A stretch of DNA of 6,324 bases from JAZDLO01 sp043801935 (GTDB taxonomy: Bacteria > Actinomycetota > Thermoleophilia > RBG-16-64-13), in assembly GCA_043801935.1 (NCBI GenBank), contig JAZDLO010000141.1, positions 1 through 6,324 on the forward strand, written 5' to 3'. The notes under the pieces were generated by a model. It saw only the letters and a program-made list of their open reading frames with translations. It made no database searches and was not told the DNA's origin. Made by a program: the position numbers and the translations under genes. Each line of letters begins with the position of its first letter. Positions within the stretch are counted from its first letter, which is position 1. Shown here in pieces: positions 1 to 6,308 of this stretch.

Positions 1-68
1 TGAAGACCGCCACGGGGGTGGATGCGGCCGAGTGTCTGGTGGACCACGTGCTCGAGGGACCCGGGTGA
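1..68 (+). CDS. 3' end of an upstream gene, possibly a RimK-type ATP-grasp ligase (partial)
   Basis: Only the last 21 codons are present, read from base 3 to the TGA at 66-68. The tail contains KTATGVDAAECLVDHVLEG. A segment of the form ATGV(D/N)-A-x-x-(I/L)-x-x-(Y/H)-(V/L) is what I recall from the extreme C-terminus of RimK-family ATP-grasp ligases, which add glutamate to proteins or to coenzymes such as tetrahydromethanopterin (MptN) and F420. This frame is preferred because its stop overlaps the GTG start of the next gene in a four-base GTGA, typical of translationally coupled operon genes. The family call rests on about 20 residues and is tentative; that a coding sequence ends here is more secure. 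Confidence 0.45.
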   Translation, partial: KTATGVDAAECLVDHVLEGPG

Positions 69-955
69 AGAAGCTGGAGGGAGCGGAGGTAGCCTGGGCG
101 GCGCAGTTGGCCTGCCTGTTCGAGGTGAACGCGGAGAAGCCGGGCAACGTCTCCCGGGTCGCGGACTTCCGCGACGCCCGGTTCGAGGATTTCGTGGCCA
201 GCGCGGTGGCCATCGGCCCTGCCTTTCAGGAGGTGGCCTACGCCTCGGTGGGGGAGACCATCCTGCGGGCGATGCGGGACACCCGGCGGTTCGTCCGCAC
301 CAACACCAACCTGGGCATGATCCTCCTGCTCGCTCCGCTGGCGAAGGCCGCTGCCGCAGACGGCGCAGGGGATGGACTTCCGGGGGCGCTGGCGCAGGTG
401 CTGGCCGGCCTGACGGCGGAGGACGCCTCTAAGGCCTATCGTGCCATCCGCTTGGCAGAGGCCGCCGGGCTGGGAAAGGTGGACCGTCACGACGTGAGCC
501 AGGAAGAAGTGGATCTGACCCTCCTGGAGGCCATGCTCCTGGCCCGGGACCGCGATTCCGTGGCCCGGGAATACGTCACGGGCTTCCAGATCACCTTCGG
601 TCCGGGCTACCCGACCCTCCGGAGGACGTGGGACGAGGGCCGGAGGCTCTCAGAGTGCATCGTACAGACCTTCCTCACCGTGCTGGCCCAGGTACCGGAC
701 ACGCTGATCGCACGCAAAGAGGGGGAGGCGGCGGCCGAGAAGGTCTCGTGGCGCGCGCAGGAGGTGCTGGCCATCGGGGGATGCTTCTCCGAGCGGGGCC
801 GCGCGGAGCTGGACCGGTTCGATCATGAGCTCCGGGACGAACGGCACCGACTGAACCCGGGTACCACCGCCGATCTGGTGGCCGCATCCCTATTCGTGTT
901 CCTGACCGAGGGAGGGATGCTTTCTCGGATGCCGGACCTGGTGGCGCGCTGGTGA
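65..955 (+). CDS. CitG-like protein (triphosphoribosyl-dephospho-CoA synthase family)
   Basis: A protein of 296 residues, close to the roughly 290 of CitG. Near the N-terminus is FEVNAEKPGNVSR (residues 19-31), matching the CitG-type 'E-V-x-x-x-x-K-P-G-x-V' signature. At 79-89 is TNTNLGMILLL, matching the family's 'T-N-x-G' segment. Classical CitG makes the 2'-(5''-triphosphoribosyl)-3'-dephospho-CoA precursor of the citrate lyase prosthetic group from ATP and dephospho-CoA. No citrate or malonate lyase genes are visible, and related proteins occur in archaea and methylotroph C1-cofactor clusters, so the actual substrate is probably different and unknown. I chose the GTG at 65 over the GTG at 32: it overlaps the upstream stop by four bases, has GAGGGA at 54-59 five bases upstream, and gives the expected length. 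The 3' end faces the next gene across four bases. Confidence 0.82.
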   Translation: MKKLEGAEVAWAAQLACLFEVNAEKPGNVSRVADFRDARFEDFVASAVAIGPAFQEVAYASVGETILRAMRDTRRFVRTNTNLGMILLLAPLAKAAAADGAGDGLPGALAQVLAGLTAEDASKAYRAIRLAEAAGLGKVDRHDVSQEEVDLTLLEAMLLARDRDSVAREYVTGFQITFGPGYPTLRRTWDEGRRLSECIVQTFLTVLAQVPDTLIARKEGEAAAEKVSWRAQEVLAIGGCFSERGRAELDRFDHELRDERHRLNPGTTADLVAASLFVFLTEGGMLSRMPDLVARW

Positions 956-959
956 GCCG

Positions 960-1700
960 TCAGCGGCCGCCTCGTAGTTCCCGGAGATCCGCTCCCACTA
1001 TCCACCCGCCGTGCAGCGAGGTGGCCACCAACGCCCCGGCTACGCCCAACTCCGCCAGCCTCTGCAGGTCGCTCGGGGTGCGCACGCCGCCGCCCGCCAC
1101 GAGGGAAAGGTACGGAAACGCTGCGCGCGCCGCTTCCAGGACCGCCCAGTCCGGCCCGGAGCCCGTTCCTACCTGGTCCAGGGATAGGAGTATCACTTGC
1201 GAAAGCCCCTCGCCGCAGAGCACCTCGAGAGCGGCGACTGGCTCAAGGCCGCGCAGGCTGGGGCAGAGGCTCAGAACGCCGTCGACCCCCGCGTCGACGC
1301 TGACAAGCGGATACTCCGGCAGGAGCGCATCCTGTATCTCCCGCAGCGCTTCTAGGCTCGGCAGCGTCTCCGAGCCAACGATCACGCGGGTGGCCCCGGC
1401 GTCCCGAAGCCGGATCGCGGAGGCCGCGGTGGCGGTCCCGGCGTCCACCCAGAACTCCGCGACCAGCGCATCCGCCAGGGTGCGTAGCGCCCGGTCATGA
1501 CGCCCCTTGCCATGAATGGCGTCCAGGTCCGCAAGGTAGAAGGTCGTGCAGCCGGTCTCCCGCTGCAGAGCCTGGGCCACGGGCAAAGGTTCAGAACTGG
1601 AGGTCAGCACGCTTTCGACGGGGCGGTAGCGCTCCCGGCGGCCCTGCACCCCGTGGACCACCTGGCCCCCCATCAGATCTAGCACCGGGATGACGTCCAT
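960..1700 (-). CDS. HisA/HisF-related TIM-barrel protein of C1-cofactor clusters
   Basis: A complete 246-residue (beta/alpha)8-barrel protein. It opens with MDVIPVLDLMGGQVVHG, the HisA-type first strand with Asp8. It continues with YLADLDAIHGKG (55-66), VDAGTA (85-90), a sixth-strand SLDQVGTGSG with Asp175 (173-182), and the phosphate-binding LVAGGGVR (200-207). HisA isomerises ProFAR in histidine synthesis, using acidic residues on strands 1 and 6. Both Asp positions appear to be kept here, but the rest resembles the HisA/HisF-related subfamily known from methanogens and methylotrophs (hisAF_rel, as I recall). No histidine genes are nearby, and the company of mfn genes argues for a role in methanofuran or methanopterin metabolism. 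Its exact reaction is unknown. The ATG at 1700 has a good ribosome binding site and lies within the first codons of mfnD on the other strand. Confidence 0.82.
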   Translation of the reverse strand: MDVIPVLDLMGGQVVHGVQGRRERYRPVESVLTSSSEPLPVAQALQRETGCTTFYLADLDAIHGKGRHDRALRTLADALVAEFWVDAGTATAASAIRLRDAGATRVIVGSETLPSLEALREIQDALLPEYPLVSVDAGVDGVLSLCPSLRGLEPVAALEVLCGEGLSQVILLSLDQVGTGSGPDWAVLEAARAAFPYLSLVAGGGVRTPSDLQRLAELGVAGALVATSLHGGWIVGADLRELRGGR

Positions 1701-2733
1701 GCGGCCCCTCTGTTCTGCGATCCTTGTTCACGAGTTCGTGTCGGGAGGAGGCCGCGCCGGCTCTGATCCTTTCCAGTCGTTGCGCGGGGAAGGACTGGCC
1801 ATACTGCGGGCCGTTCTAGACGACCTTCGCGCGTGGGGACGTTTCCCCGTCGTGACAACGCTCGATCGCCGCCTTCGCGGCACGTCTCTTCCCGCGGAGC
1901 GGGTCGTTGTGCTCGACGCCGAAGTATATCCCACCGGTCTGGTGGATCTGGCGAAGGAGTGCGGGGCAGTGCTGCTTATCGCCCCGGAGAGCAGGGGGAT
2001 CCTGGAGCATCTGAGCGCGCTCGTGCGGGATGCGGGCGCGTGCCTGCTGGGAAGCCTGCCGGAGGGCGTGGCGGTGGCGGCGGACAAATGGGAATGCTAC
2101 CGGCGTTTCGTGAGGGCGGGCCTTCCCACCCCGGAGACGGTGCGCACCACCCCCGCGGGCGCCGCCCAGGCCGCGGAGGAGCTGGGTTTCCCTCTGGTGG
2201 TCAAGCCCATCACCGGCGCGGGCTGCCACGGAGTGGGATTCGTGCCTCGGGCCCATCTTCTGCAGGCCGCCCTTGAGCTGTCGGCTCTCAGACATGCCGA
2301 GTATCTGCTCCTCCAGCGCTTCGTCGCCGGTACTCCCGCCAGCGTATCCTTGCTCGTGACCGGGAAGGATTCGCTGGCCCTCAGCCTGAATGAACAGTGG
2401 GTGCAGGCCGGTATCCCTTTCAGTTACCAGGGTGGAGTGGCCTCCATCTCCCACCAGAGGAGCGCCGAGGCGTTCCAGCTGGCTGAACGGGCCGTGGCCC
2501 TCGCGCCGGGGCTGCAGGGCTATGTGGGGGTGGACCTCGTGCTCGGTGATCGGGGGTGCCGGCTGCTCGAGATCAATCCCCGGCTCACCACCTCGTACGT
2601 GGGACTGCACCGGGTCATGAGGACCAACCTTGCCGAAGCCATCTGGCGCGCCTGCCGGGAGGGTGTTCTTCCGGAGTACGCGAACGTAGCGGGGGCCGCG
2701 GCGTTCGGGAAGGAGGAGCTTGATGGACCGTGA
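1690..2733 (+). CDS. mfnD: ATP-grasp ligase, probable tyramine/tyrosine--L-glutamate ligase (MfnD)
   Basis: A 347-residue ATP-grasp enzyme. The N-terminal domain begins with ILVHEFVSGGG (11-21). The ATP-binding Lys172 lies in FPLVVKPITGAGCHGVG, followed by the glycine-rich loop. QRFVAGTPASVS (209-220) forms the central segment, and the Mg-ATP ligands are visible as Asp282 (GVDLVL) and Glu294/Asn296 in LLEINPRLTTSY. MfnD couples the gamma-carboxyl of glutamate to tyramine with ATP; in Methylobacterium methylofuran, tyrosine takes tyramine's place. The assignment within the broad ATP-grasp family comes mainly from its place directly ahead of mfnF and mfnE. The ATG at 1690 lacks a clear ribosome binding site; the ATG at 1699, preceded by GGGATGA, is an equally plausible start and costs only three residues. 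The 5' end overlaps that of the divergent HisA-related gene, and the 3' end overlaps mfnF by 11 bases. Confidence 0.8.
   Translation: MTSMRPLCSAILVHEFVSGGGRAGSDPFQSLRGEGLAILRAVLDDLRAWGRFPVVTTLDRRLRGTSLPAERVVVLDAEVYPTGLVDLAKECGAVLLIAPESRGILEHLSALVRDAGACLLGSLPEGVAVAADKWECYRRFVRAGLPTPETVRTTPAGAAQAAEELGFPLVVKPITGAGCHGVGFVPRAHLLQAALELSALRHAEYLLLQRFVAGTPASVSLLVTGKDSLALSLNEQWVQAGIPFSYQGGVASISHQRSAEAFQLAERAVALAPGLQGYVGVDLVLGDRGCRLLEINPRLTTSYVGLHRVMRTNLAEAIWRACREGVLPEYANVAGAAAFGKEELDGP
1705..1711 (-). promoter_or_regulatory. Ribosome binding site of the HisA-related gene
   Basis: Read on the minus strand this is AGAGGGG, ending four bases before the ATG at 1700. It fixes the start of the HisA-related protein and lies inside the first codons of the divergent mfnD. 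Confidence 0.65.
2711..2718 (+). promoter_or_regulatory. Strong ribosome binding site of mfnF
   Basis: AGGAGGAG lies four bases before the ATG at 2723, within the last codons of mfnD. It favours the ATG at 2723 as the mfnF start; the TTG at 2720 in the same frame is also possible but less likely. It is the strongest Shine-Dalgarno sequence I see in the window. Confidence 0.75.
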
Positions 2734-3781
2734 AGCCATCGACATAGTGGGCTGGGATATCGGCGGAGTCCAGGTGAAGGCGGCGTGGGTAATATGGGGC
2801 GCCGGGAAGCTCCGAGAGGTGCGAACCGCGGTTCGTCCTTTCGAGATCTGGCACGACCGGGAACTACTCTGCCCGGTCCTGGGCGAAGTCGCGGAGGAAC
2901 TCGGGCTGCGTGGCGCACCGGCGATGGCCGTGACCATGACCGCCGAGCTGTCCGATGCCTTCCGCAGCAAGAGGGAAGGCGTGCTCTTCGTTCTCGACAG
3001 TGTCCGGCGCTCCTTCCCCGATACCGCTGTGCACGCACTGAGTGCCGCCGGGGAATTCGTGCCGCTGGAGTCCGCGCGCCGGCGACCGCTAGGCTTCGCG
3101 GCCACGAACTGGGTGGCTTCCGCCCTGTTCACGGCGGAGCGACACCCTGACTCGGTCCTTGTGGACGTGGGCGGCACCACCACGGACATCATCCCCATCA
3201 GGGACGGGCGCATTCTCTGCGACGGGCGGAGCGATCTGGACCGGCTAGGCTCGGGGGAGCTGGTGTACACGGGCGTGCTGCGGACCAATCCCAACACCCT
3301 CACCGGGACGGTGCCGGTGCGCGGCCGGCCCTGCCGGGTCGCGGCGGAGCACTTTGCGGTGATGGCGGACGTCTACCTGCTCCTTGGGAGGATATCCCCC
3401 CAGAGCTACACGTGCGCCACGCCGGACGGCCGGGCCAAGTCCCCGGAGGCGGCCGCCGAGCGCTTGGCCCGCCTGGTCTGCGCGGATGACGAGATGCTGA
3501 GCCGGGAAGAGATCCTCAAGCTGGCGTACTTCCTTTCCGAGAAGCAGTTGGCGCACGTGTCTGACGGACTACTCCAGGTTCTGTCTCGGCTGGAGGGCGC
3601 CTACGGGATGCCCCTCGTGCCTGCGGGGGCGGGGGCTTTCGTTGCAATCGAGGCCGGCCGTCGCCTCGGGCTCGAGGTTCTGGAGCCGGAACTACCGGGT
3701 GGGAGCCTGTCCTCCGGGGTACTACCCGCCGTGGCCGCGGCCTGCCTGCTGGCCCGGCGGCTGGAAGCCGGGCGATCGTGA
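2723..3781 (+). CDS. mfnF: Hydantoinase/oxoprolinase-type protein, probable methanofuran side-chain synthase (MfnF)
   Basis: A 352-residue protein with an actin-like ATPase (ASKHA) fold. Phosphate loop 1 is VGWDIGGVQVK (9-19) and phosphate loop 2 is LVDVGGTTTDIIPI (146-159). Near the C-terminus, PAGAGAFVAIEAGRRLG (300-316) matches the hydantoinase-A-type adenosine-site segment. MfnF condenses the (aminomethyl)furan-methyl diphosphate made by MfnE with gamma-glutamyl-tyramine, releasing diphosphate and forming the ether-linked methanofuran core (EC 2.5.1.131). The length and the MfnD-MfnF-MfnE order support this over a true hydantoinase, which is normally much longer and paired with a B subunit that is absent here. 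The start is set by the AGGAGGAG site; the gene overlaps mfnD by 11 bases and mfnE by 4, so the three are probably translated from one message. Confidence 0.85.
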   Translation: MDREAIDIVGWDIGGVQVKAAWVIWGAGKLREVRTAVRPFEIWHDRELLCPVLGEVAEELGLRGAPAMAVTMTAELSDAFRSKREGVLFVLDSVRRSFPDTAVHALSAAGEFVPLESARRRPLGFAATNWVASALFTAERHPDSVLVDVGGTTTDIIPIRDGRILCDGRSDLDRLGSGELVYTGVLRTNPNTLTGTVPVRGRPCRVAAEHFAVMADVYLLLGRISPQSYTCATPDGRAKSPEAAAERLARLVCADDEMLSREEILKLAYFLSEKQLAHVSDGLLQVLSRLEGAYGMPLVPAGAGAFVAIEAGRRLGLEVLEPELPGGSLSSGVLPAVAAACLLARRLEAGRS

Positions 3782-4515
3782 TCGACGCTGTGGTCAAGAT
3801 CGGAGGGAGCCTGAGCCGCGGGAATCACCTGCGGGCCCTGTGCCGGGAAGTGGGGACACTCGGGCGCCGACACGGCCTGTTGATCGTGCCGGGAGGAGGC
3901 GCCTTCGCCGATACCGTCCGGAGGTACCACGCACGCTTCGCGCTGAGCGAGACCGCGGCGCACTGGATGGCCATCCTGGCCATGGACCAGTACGGGTACC
4001 TCCTGGCCGAGCTCGTTCCGGGAAGCTCGACGGTGCGTTCCTTGGAGGAAGCACGGGCGTGTGCCGAGAATGGGAGCGTACCCGTGCTTCTGCCCTTCGG
4101 CCTGGTCAGGCAAGGGGACACTTTGCCCCACAGCTGGGAGGTCACCTCGGACTCCATCTCAGTGTGGGTGGCGGCCCTGGCCGGGGCGTCGATGGTGGTT
4201 CTCCTCAAGGATAGGAAAGGATCCGGCGGCCGTCTGGACGAAACCGCCCAGCTTCCTCCAGGCACGGCGACCGTTCAGCAGTCGGTCGCCTGGGAGGGAG
4301 TGGACGGCTACCTGGCGCACCTACTCGAGGACATCCCCGTGGAGCTCTGGATCCTCAACGGCGAGCAGCCCGAGCGGCTGACGGAGCTGCTCACGACCGG
4401 CCGGACGCAGGGAGTGCGGCTACTTCCATCCATGTCTTCAGCCGGTGCACAGCCTCCTGATCCACCCGGCCGCTCACGCGGTCTCCTCGGCACACCGCCG
4501 AACGGACGCCTATGA
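3778..4515 (+). CDS. mfnE: Amino-acid-kinase-family enzyme, probable [5-(aminomethyl)furan-3-yl]methyl phosphate kinase (MfnE)
   Basis: A 245-residue protein of the amino acid kinase fold. VVKIGGSL (5-12) holds Lys7, IVPGGGAFAD (36-45) is the glycine-rich loop, and LPHSWEVTSDSISVWVAAL (116-134) with VVLLKD (140-145) forms the nucleotide-binding half. MfnE uses ATP to turn the aminomethylfuran methyl phosphate into the diphosphate that MfnF consumes (EC 2.7.4.31). Family resemblance and position after mfnF make the call firm. The start is a GTG overlapping the mfnF stop as GTGA, with no good ribosome binding site, which suggests translational coupling. The kinase core appears to end near residue 217 (GVRLLP). 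The last 28 residues are rich in Pro, Gly and Ser, look unconserved, and are encoded in the region antisense to mfnB, so the stop has probably drifted downstream. Confidence 0.87.
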   Translation: MIDAVVKIGGSLSRGNHLRALCREVGTLGRRHGLLIVPGGGAFADTVRRYHARFALSETAAHWMAILAMDQYGYLLAELVPGSSTVRSLEEARACAENGSVPVLLPFGLVRQGDTLPHSWEVTSDSISVWVAALAGASMVVLLKDRKGSGGRLDETAQLPPGTATVQQSVAWEGVDGYLAHLLEDIPVELWILNGEQPERLTELLTTGRTQGVRLLPSMSSAGAQPPDPPGRSRGLLGTPPNGRL

Positions 4516-5125
4516 TGTCCGGATCGAGCTCACCGATGCGCGGCAGGTCCTCCGCGCCCAGGGAGCCGGCCAGAGCGCAGAACAGGCCGCGGGTGCGGCA
4601 CTGGGCCACGAAGTCCTCCAGCTCTGCGGCGCCGAGCTCGGTCAGCAGCGAGCCACCGCTCTTGGAGGCCGTATCCAACATGCACCCGTCCACTCCCGCC
4701 GCCGCAGCCACGGCCGGCAGGTCCAAGGGAGGAAGCGCGCCCACTCTGTGCGCGTCGGCGTATGCGGTCGCCACGATCTGGACTCGGGGGTCCTGGTCCC
4801 GCGCAGCCCGGCAGACCGCCGCCAGCAGGGCCAGGGCGTCGCGAGGTTCGCGCGGGCCCATCAGCCCGACCTTGACGTACTGCACGCCGCAGCCGGCCGC
4901 CCCGGCGGCGGCCAGTGCCGCCGTCCCCGGCAGGTTCGGGATATCTCCGATGGCGACACTCACCGGCAGTTCCCGAGGCGTGAGGTCCCTCACGCGGCGG
5001 ATCACATGGGGGAAGTTGGCTCCCAGCGAGCCTTCCAGAGGGCTCTTGACATCGATGATGTCCGCGCCCCCGGCCACGGCGGGGGCTACCTCTTCTTCGT
5101 ACGCTACGCTCACCAGGAGTCGCAT
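4391..5125 (-). CDS. mfnB: (5-formylfuran-3-yl)methyl phosphate synthase (MfnB)
   Basis: A 244-residue TIM-barrel enzyme that condenses two glyceraldehyde-3-phosphates into the furan ring precursor of methanofuran, 4-(hydroxymethyl)-2-furancarboxaldehyde phosphate (EC 4.2.3.153). The catalytic lysines fall at the positions I recall for the Methanocaldococcus enzyme: Lys27 in IIDVKSPLEGSLGA and Lys155 in LDTASKSGG, with Lys85 (YVKVG) and Asp151 also present. The C-terminal GVRSAVCRGDR is typical of the family. The frame stays open upstream to 5509, but only the ATG at 5125 gives the family's N-terminus, MRLLVSVAYEEEV, and it has AAAGG about eight bases upstream. It has its own promoter candidate at 5162-5189. 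Its last codons overlap the 3' end of mfnE by 125 bases on the opposite strand. Confidence 0.93.
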   Translation of the reverse strand: MRLLVSVAYEEEVAPAVAGGADIIDVKSPLEGSLGANFPHVIRRVRDLTPRELPVSVAIGDIPNLPGTAALAAAGAAGCGVQYVKVGLMGPREPRDALALLAAVCRAARDQDPRVQIVATAYADAHRVGALPPLDLPAVAAAAGVDGCMLDTASKSGGSLLTELGAAELEDFVAQCRTRGLFCALAGSLGAEDLPRIGELDPDIIGVRSAVCRGDRVSGRVDQEAVHRLKTWMEVAALPASGRS

Positions 5126-5161
5126 GTCGATCGCCTTTCGAGCATTCTCCCTTCTCACCAC

Positions 5162-5189
5162 ACTATACGCGGTGGCCGAGACTACACAA
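5162..5189 (-). promoter_or_regulatory. Candidate sigma70-like promoter for mfnB
   Basis: On the minus strand TTGTGT (5189-5184) and TATAGT (5167-5162) are separated by 16 bases. The -10 matches the TATAAT consensus at five of six positions; the -35 keeps only TTG. It sits in the 78-base divergent gap (5126-5203) and would give a leader of about 30 bases before the mfnB ATG. This gap is one of the few AT-rich spots in the window. No comparable plus-strand promoter for the next gene was evident. Confidence 0.45.
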
Positions 5190-5203
5190 GCTAAGGCCTG
5201 AGG

Positions 5204-6268
5204 ATGGCGCTGCACCCCGAGAAACACGCGGAAGCCGTGGTGGAAGGCTTCGCGCTGGAAACAGAGGACGGTCTGATCTTCACCGTAAAAGGCCTGGTGC
5301 ATCCGCCCGATCGGATCATCGCCTATCTCCGCTACGTCCCCGACCCGGCCGGAGATCGGGAGCGCGACGGCACGCGCTATCGGCGCGTCTACCAGTTCCA
5401 GGAGCAGCAGTCGATATTGAGTATGCGCTGGCCCGCCTATCTTCGGGACGAACCCATGTTCGGCATCCCTCTGCAGGCCGTTCCCAGAGAACGTGTCCGC
5501 GAGGTCCACGATCCGTGCCTCCGGCTACGGTATCTCTTCGAGAGAGGCCCGGCCGATGCGCTCGAGGAGACGGCCCTCGCCCTGACCGAACTGCTCCGGA
5601 CGACGGCCGGCGTTCCGCGGTCTGCCCTGGGCCTGTCCGGATCCCTTCTTCTGGGCCTCCACAGCGCTGCGTCGGATGTGGATCTCGTGGTCTACGGCGA
5701 GGAAGAGTGCCGAGCAGTCCATCGGGCCTTTGCCGCCCTGCTCGACGATCCGCTATCTTCCGTGCGCCGCCCCCGAGGGCAGGAACTCGCGGCCATCCAC
5801 GCGGAGCACGGCCCGGACACCCCGCTGGCCCCGGCCGACTTCGCCCGCCATCAGGCGCGCAAAGTGAACGAGGGGAGTTTCCATGGGCGCCGCTACTTCC
5901 TGCGCTTCGTGAAGCGGCCCCACGAGGTGGCGGAGCGCTACGGCGATCCCCGGTACGAGCAATTGGGGACCGTTGTGATCCGGGCCCGCGTGTGGGATGA
6001 CTCGGATACCATGTTCACTCCGTGCCGCTATGGGGTGACGGACGTGTCCTTTTTGGAAGCTGCTCCCGGAACAGCTCCGCGGGAGATCGTCTCCTTCCGT
6101 GGCCGGTTCACGGATCAGGCCGGCGGCGGCGATTGGGTGGTCGCAAGAGGCGGGTTGGAACTGGCGGTCCCCCGGCTGCTGCCCTGCTTCTCCCGGCTGG
6201 CCGTCGGGGGGCAAAGCGGTGACTACCTGGCCGGCCTGACGAACACACCGACCTCTCCCGCTAAGTAG
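5204..6268 (+). CDS. Predicted nucleotidyltransferase of archaeal type, pol-beta superfamily
   Basis: A 354-residue protein in three parts. The N-terminal part has FTVKGLVHPPDRIIAYLRY (26-44), which resembles the opening of an archaeal uncharacterised nucleotidyltransferase family (COG1665 from memory, not verified). The middle carries the pol-beta-type signature GSLLLGLHSAASDVDLVVYG (146-165), that is, Gly-Ser followed by the metal-binding Asp158 and Asp160. The C-terminal part has FTPCRYGVTDVSF (268-280) and EIVSFRGRFTDQAGGGDW, possibly a small beta domain. Such enzymes transfer nucleotides to proteins, RNA or small molecules; the substrate here is unknown. The ATG at 5204 is the first start after an in-frame TAA at 5192, with AAGG seven bases upstream. 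It is transcribed divergently from mfnB. Its location suggests, but does not prove, a link to C1-cofactor metabolism. Confidence 0.8.
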   Translation: MALHPEKHAEAVVEGFALETEDGLIFTVKGLVHPPDRIIAYLRYVPDPAGDRERDGTRYRRVYQFQEQQSILSMRWPAYLRDEPMFGIPLQAVPRERVREVHDPCLRLRYLFERGPADALEETALALTELLRTTAGVPRSALGLSGSLLLGLHSAASDVDLVVYGEEECRAVHRAFAALLDDPLSSVRRPRGQELAAIHAEHGPDTPLAPADFARHQARKVNEGSFHGRRYFLRFVKRPHEVAERYGDPRYEQLGTVVIRARVWDDSDTMFTPCRYGVTDVSFLEAAPGTAPREIVSFRGRFTDQAGGGDWVVARGGLELAVPRLLPCFSRLAVGGQSGDYLAGLTNTPTSPAK

Positions 6269-6308
6269 CCCCGATTCTCCAACCCACTCTCGGCAGTGTT
6301 TTTTGCAG

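Noticed and set aside
940..975. Bidirectional terminator between the CitG-like and HisA-related genes
   Set aside because: The only symmetry is the eight-base palindrome GCGGCCGC, which has no loop and no T-run on either side.
952..1500. A plus-strand open frame of 182 codons antisense to the HisA-related gene
   Set aside because: Ser/Arg/Thr-rich product with no motif, while the opposite strand encodes a complete TIM barrel.
1816..3303. A 495-codon open frame on the minus strand across mfnD and mfnF
   Set aside because: It is antisense to two genes with clear catalytic motifs, its product is a Ser/Arg/Pro-rich sequence with no recognisable domain, and long antisense open frames are expected at this GC content.
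4445..5201. Two long plus-strand open frames antisense to mfnB
   Set aside because: mfnB has its catalytic lysines at the expected positions; these products show no family motifs and have compositions typical of shadow frames.
5126..5509. An upstream extension of the mfnB frame by 128 codons
   Set aside because: MfnB proteins begin at the MRLLVSV segment, a ribosome binding site precedes the ATG at 5125, and the extension runs antisense to the nucleotidyltransferase gene and through the likely promoter.
6290..6308. T-run at 6299-6304 as an intrinsic terminator
   Set aside because: No GC-rich hairpin directly precedes the run; only a three-base pairing can be drawn around it.
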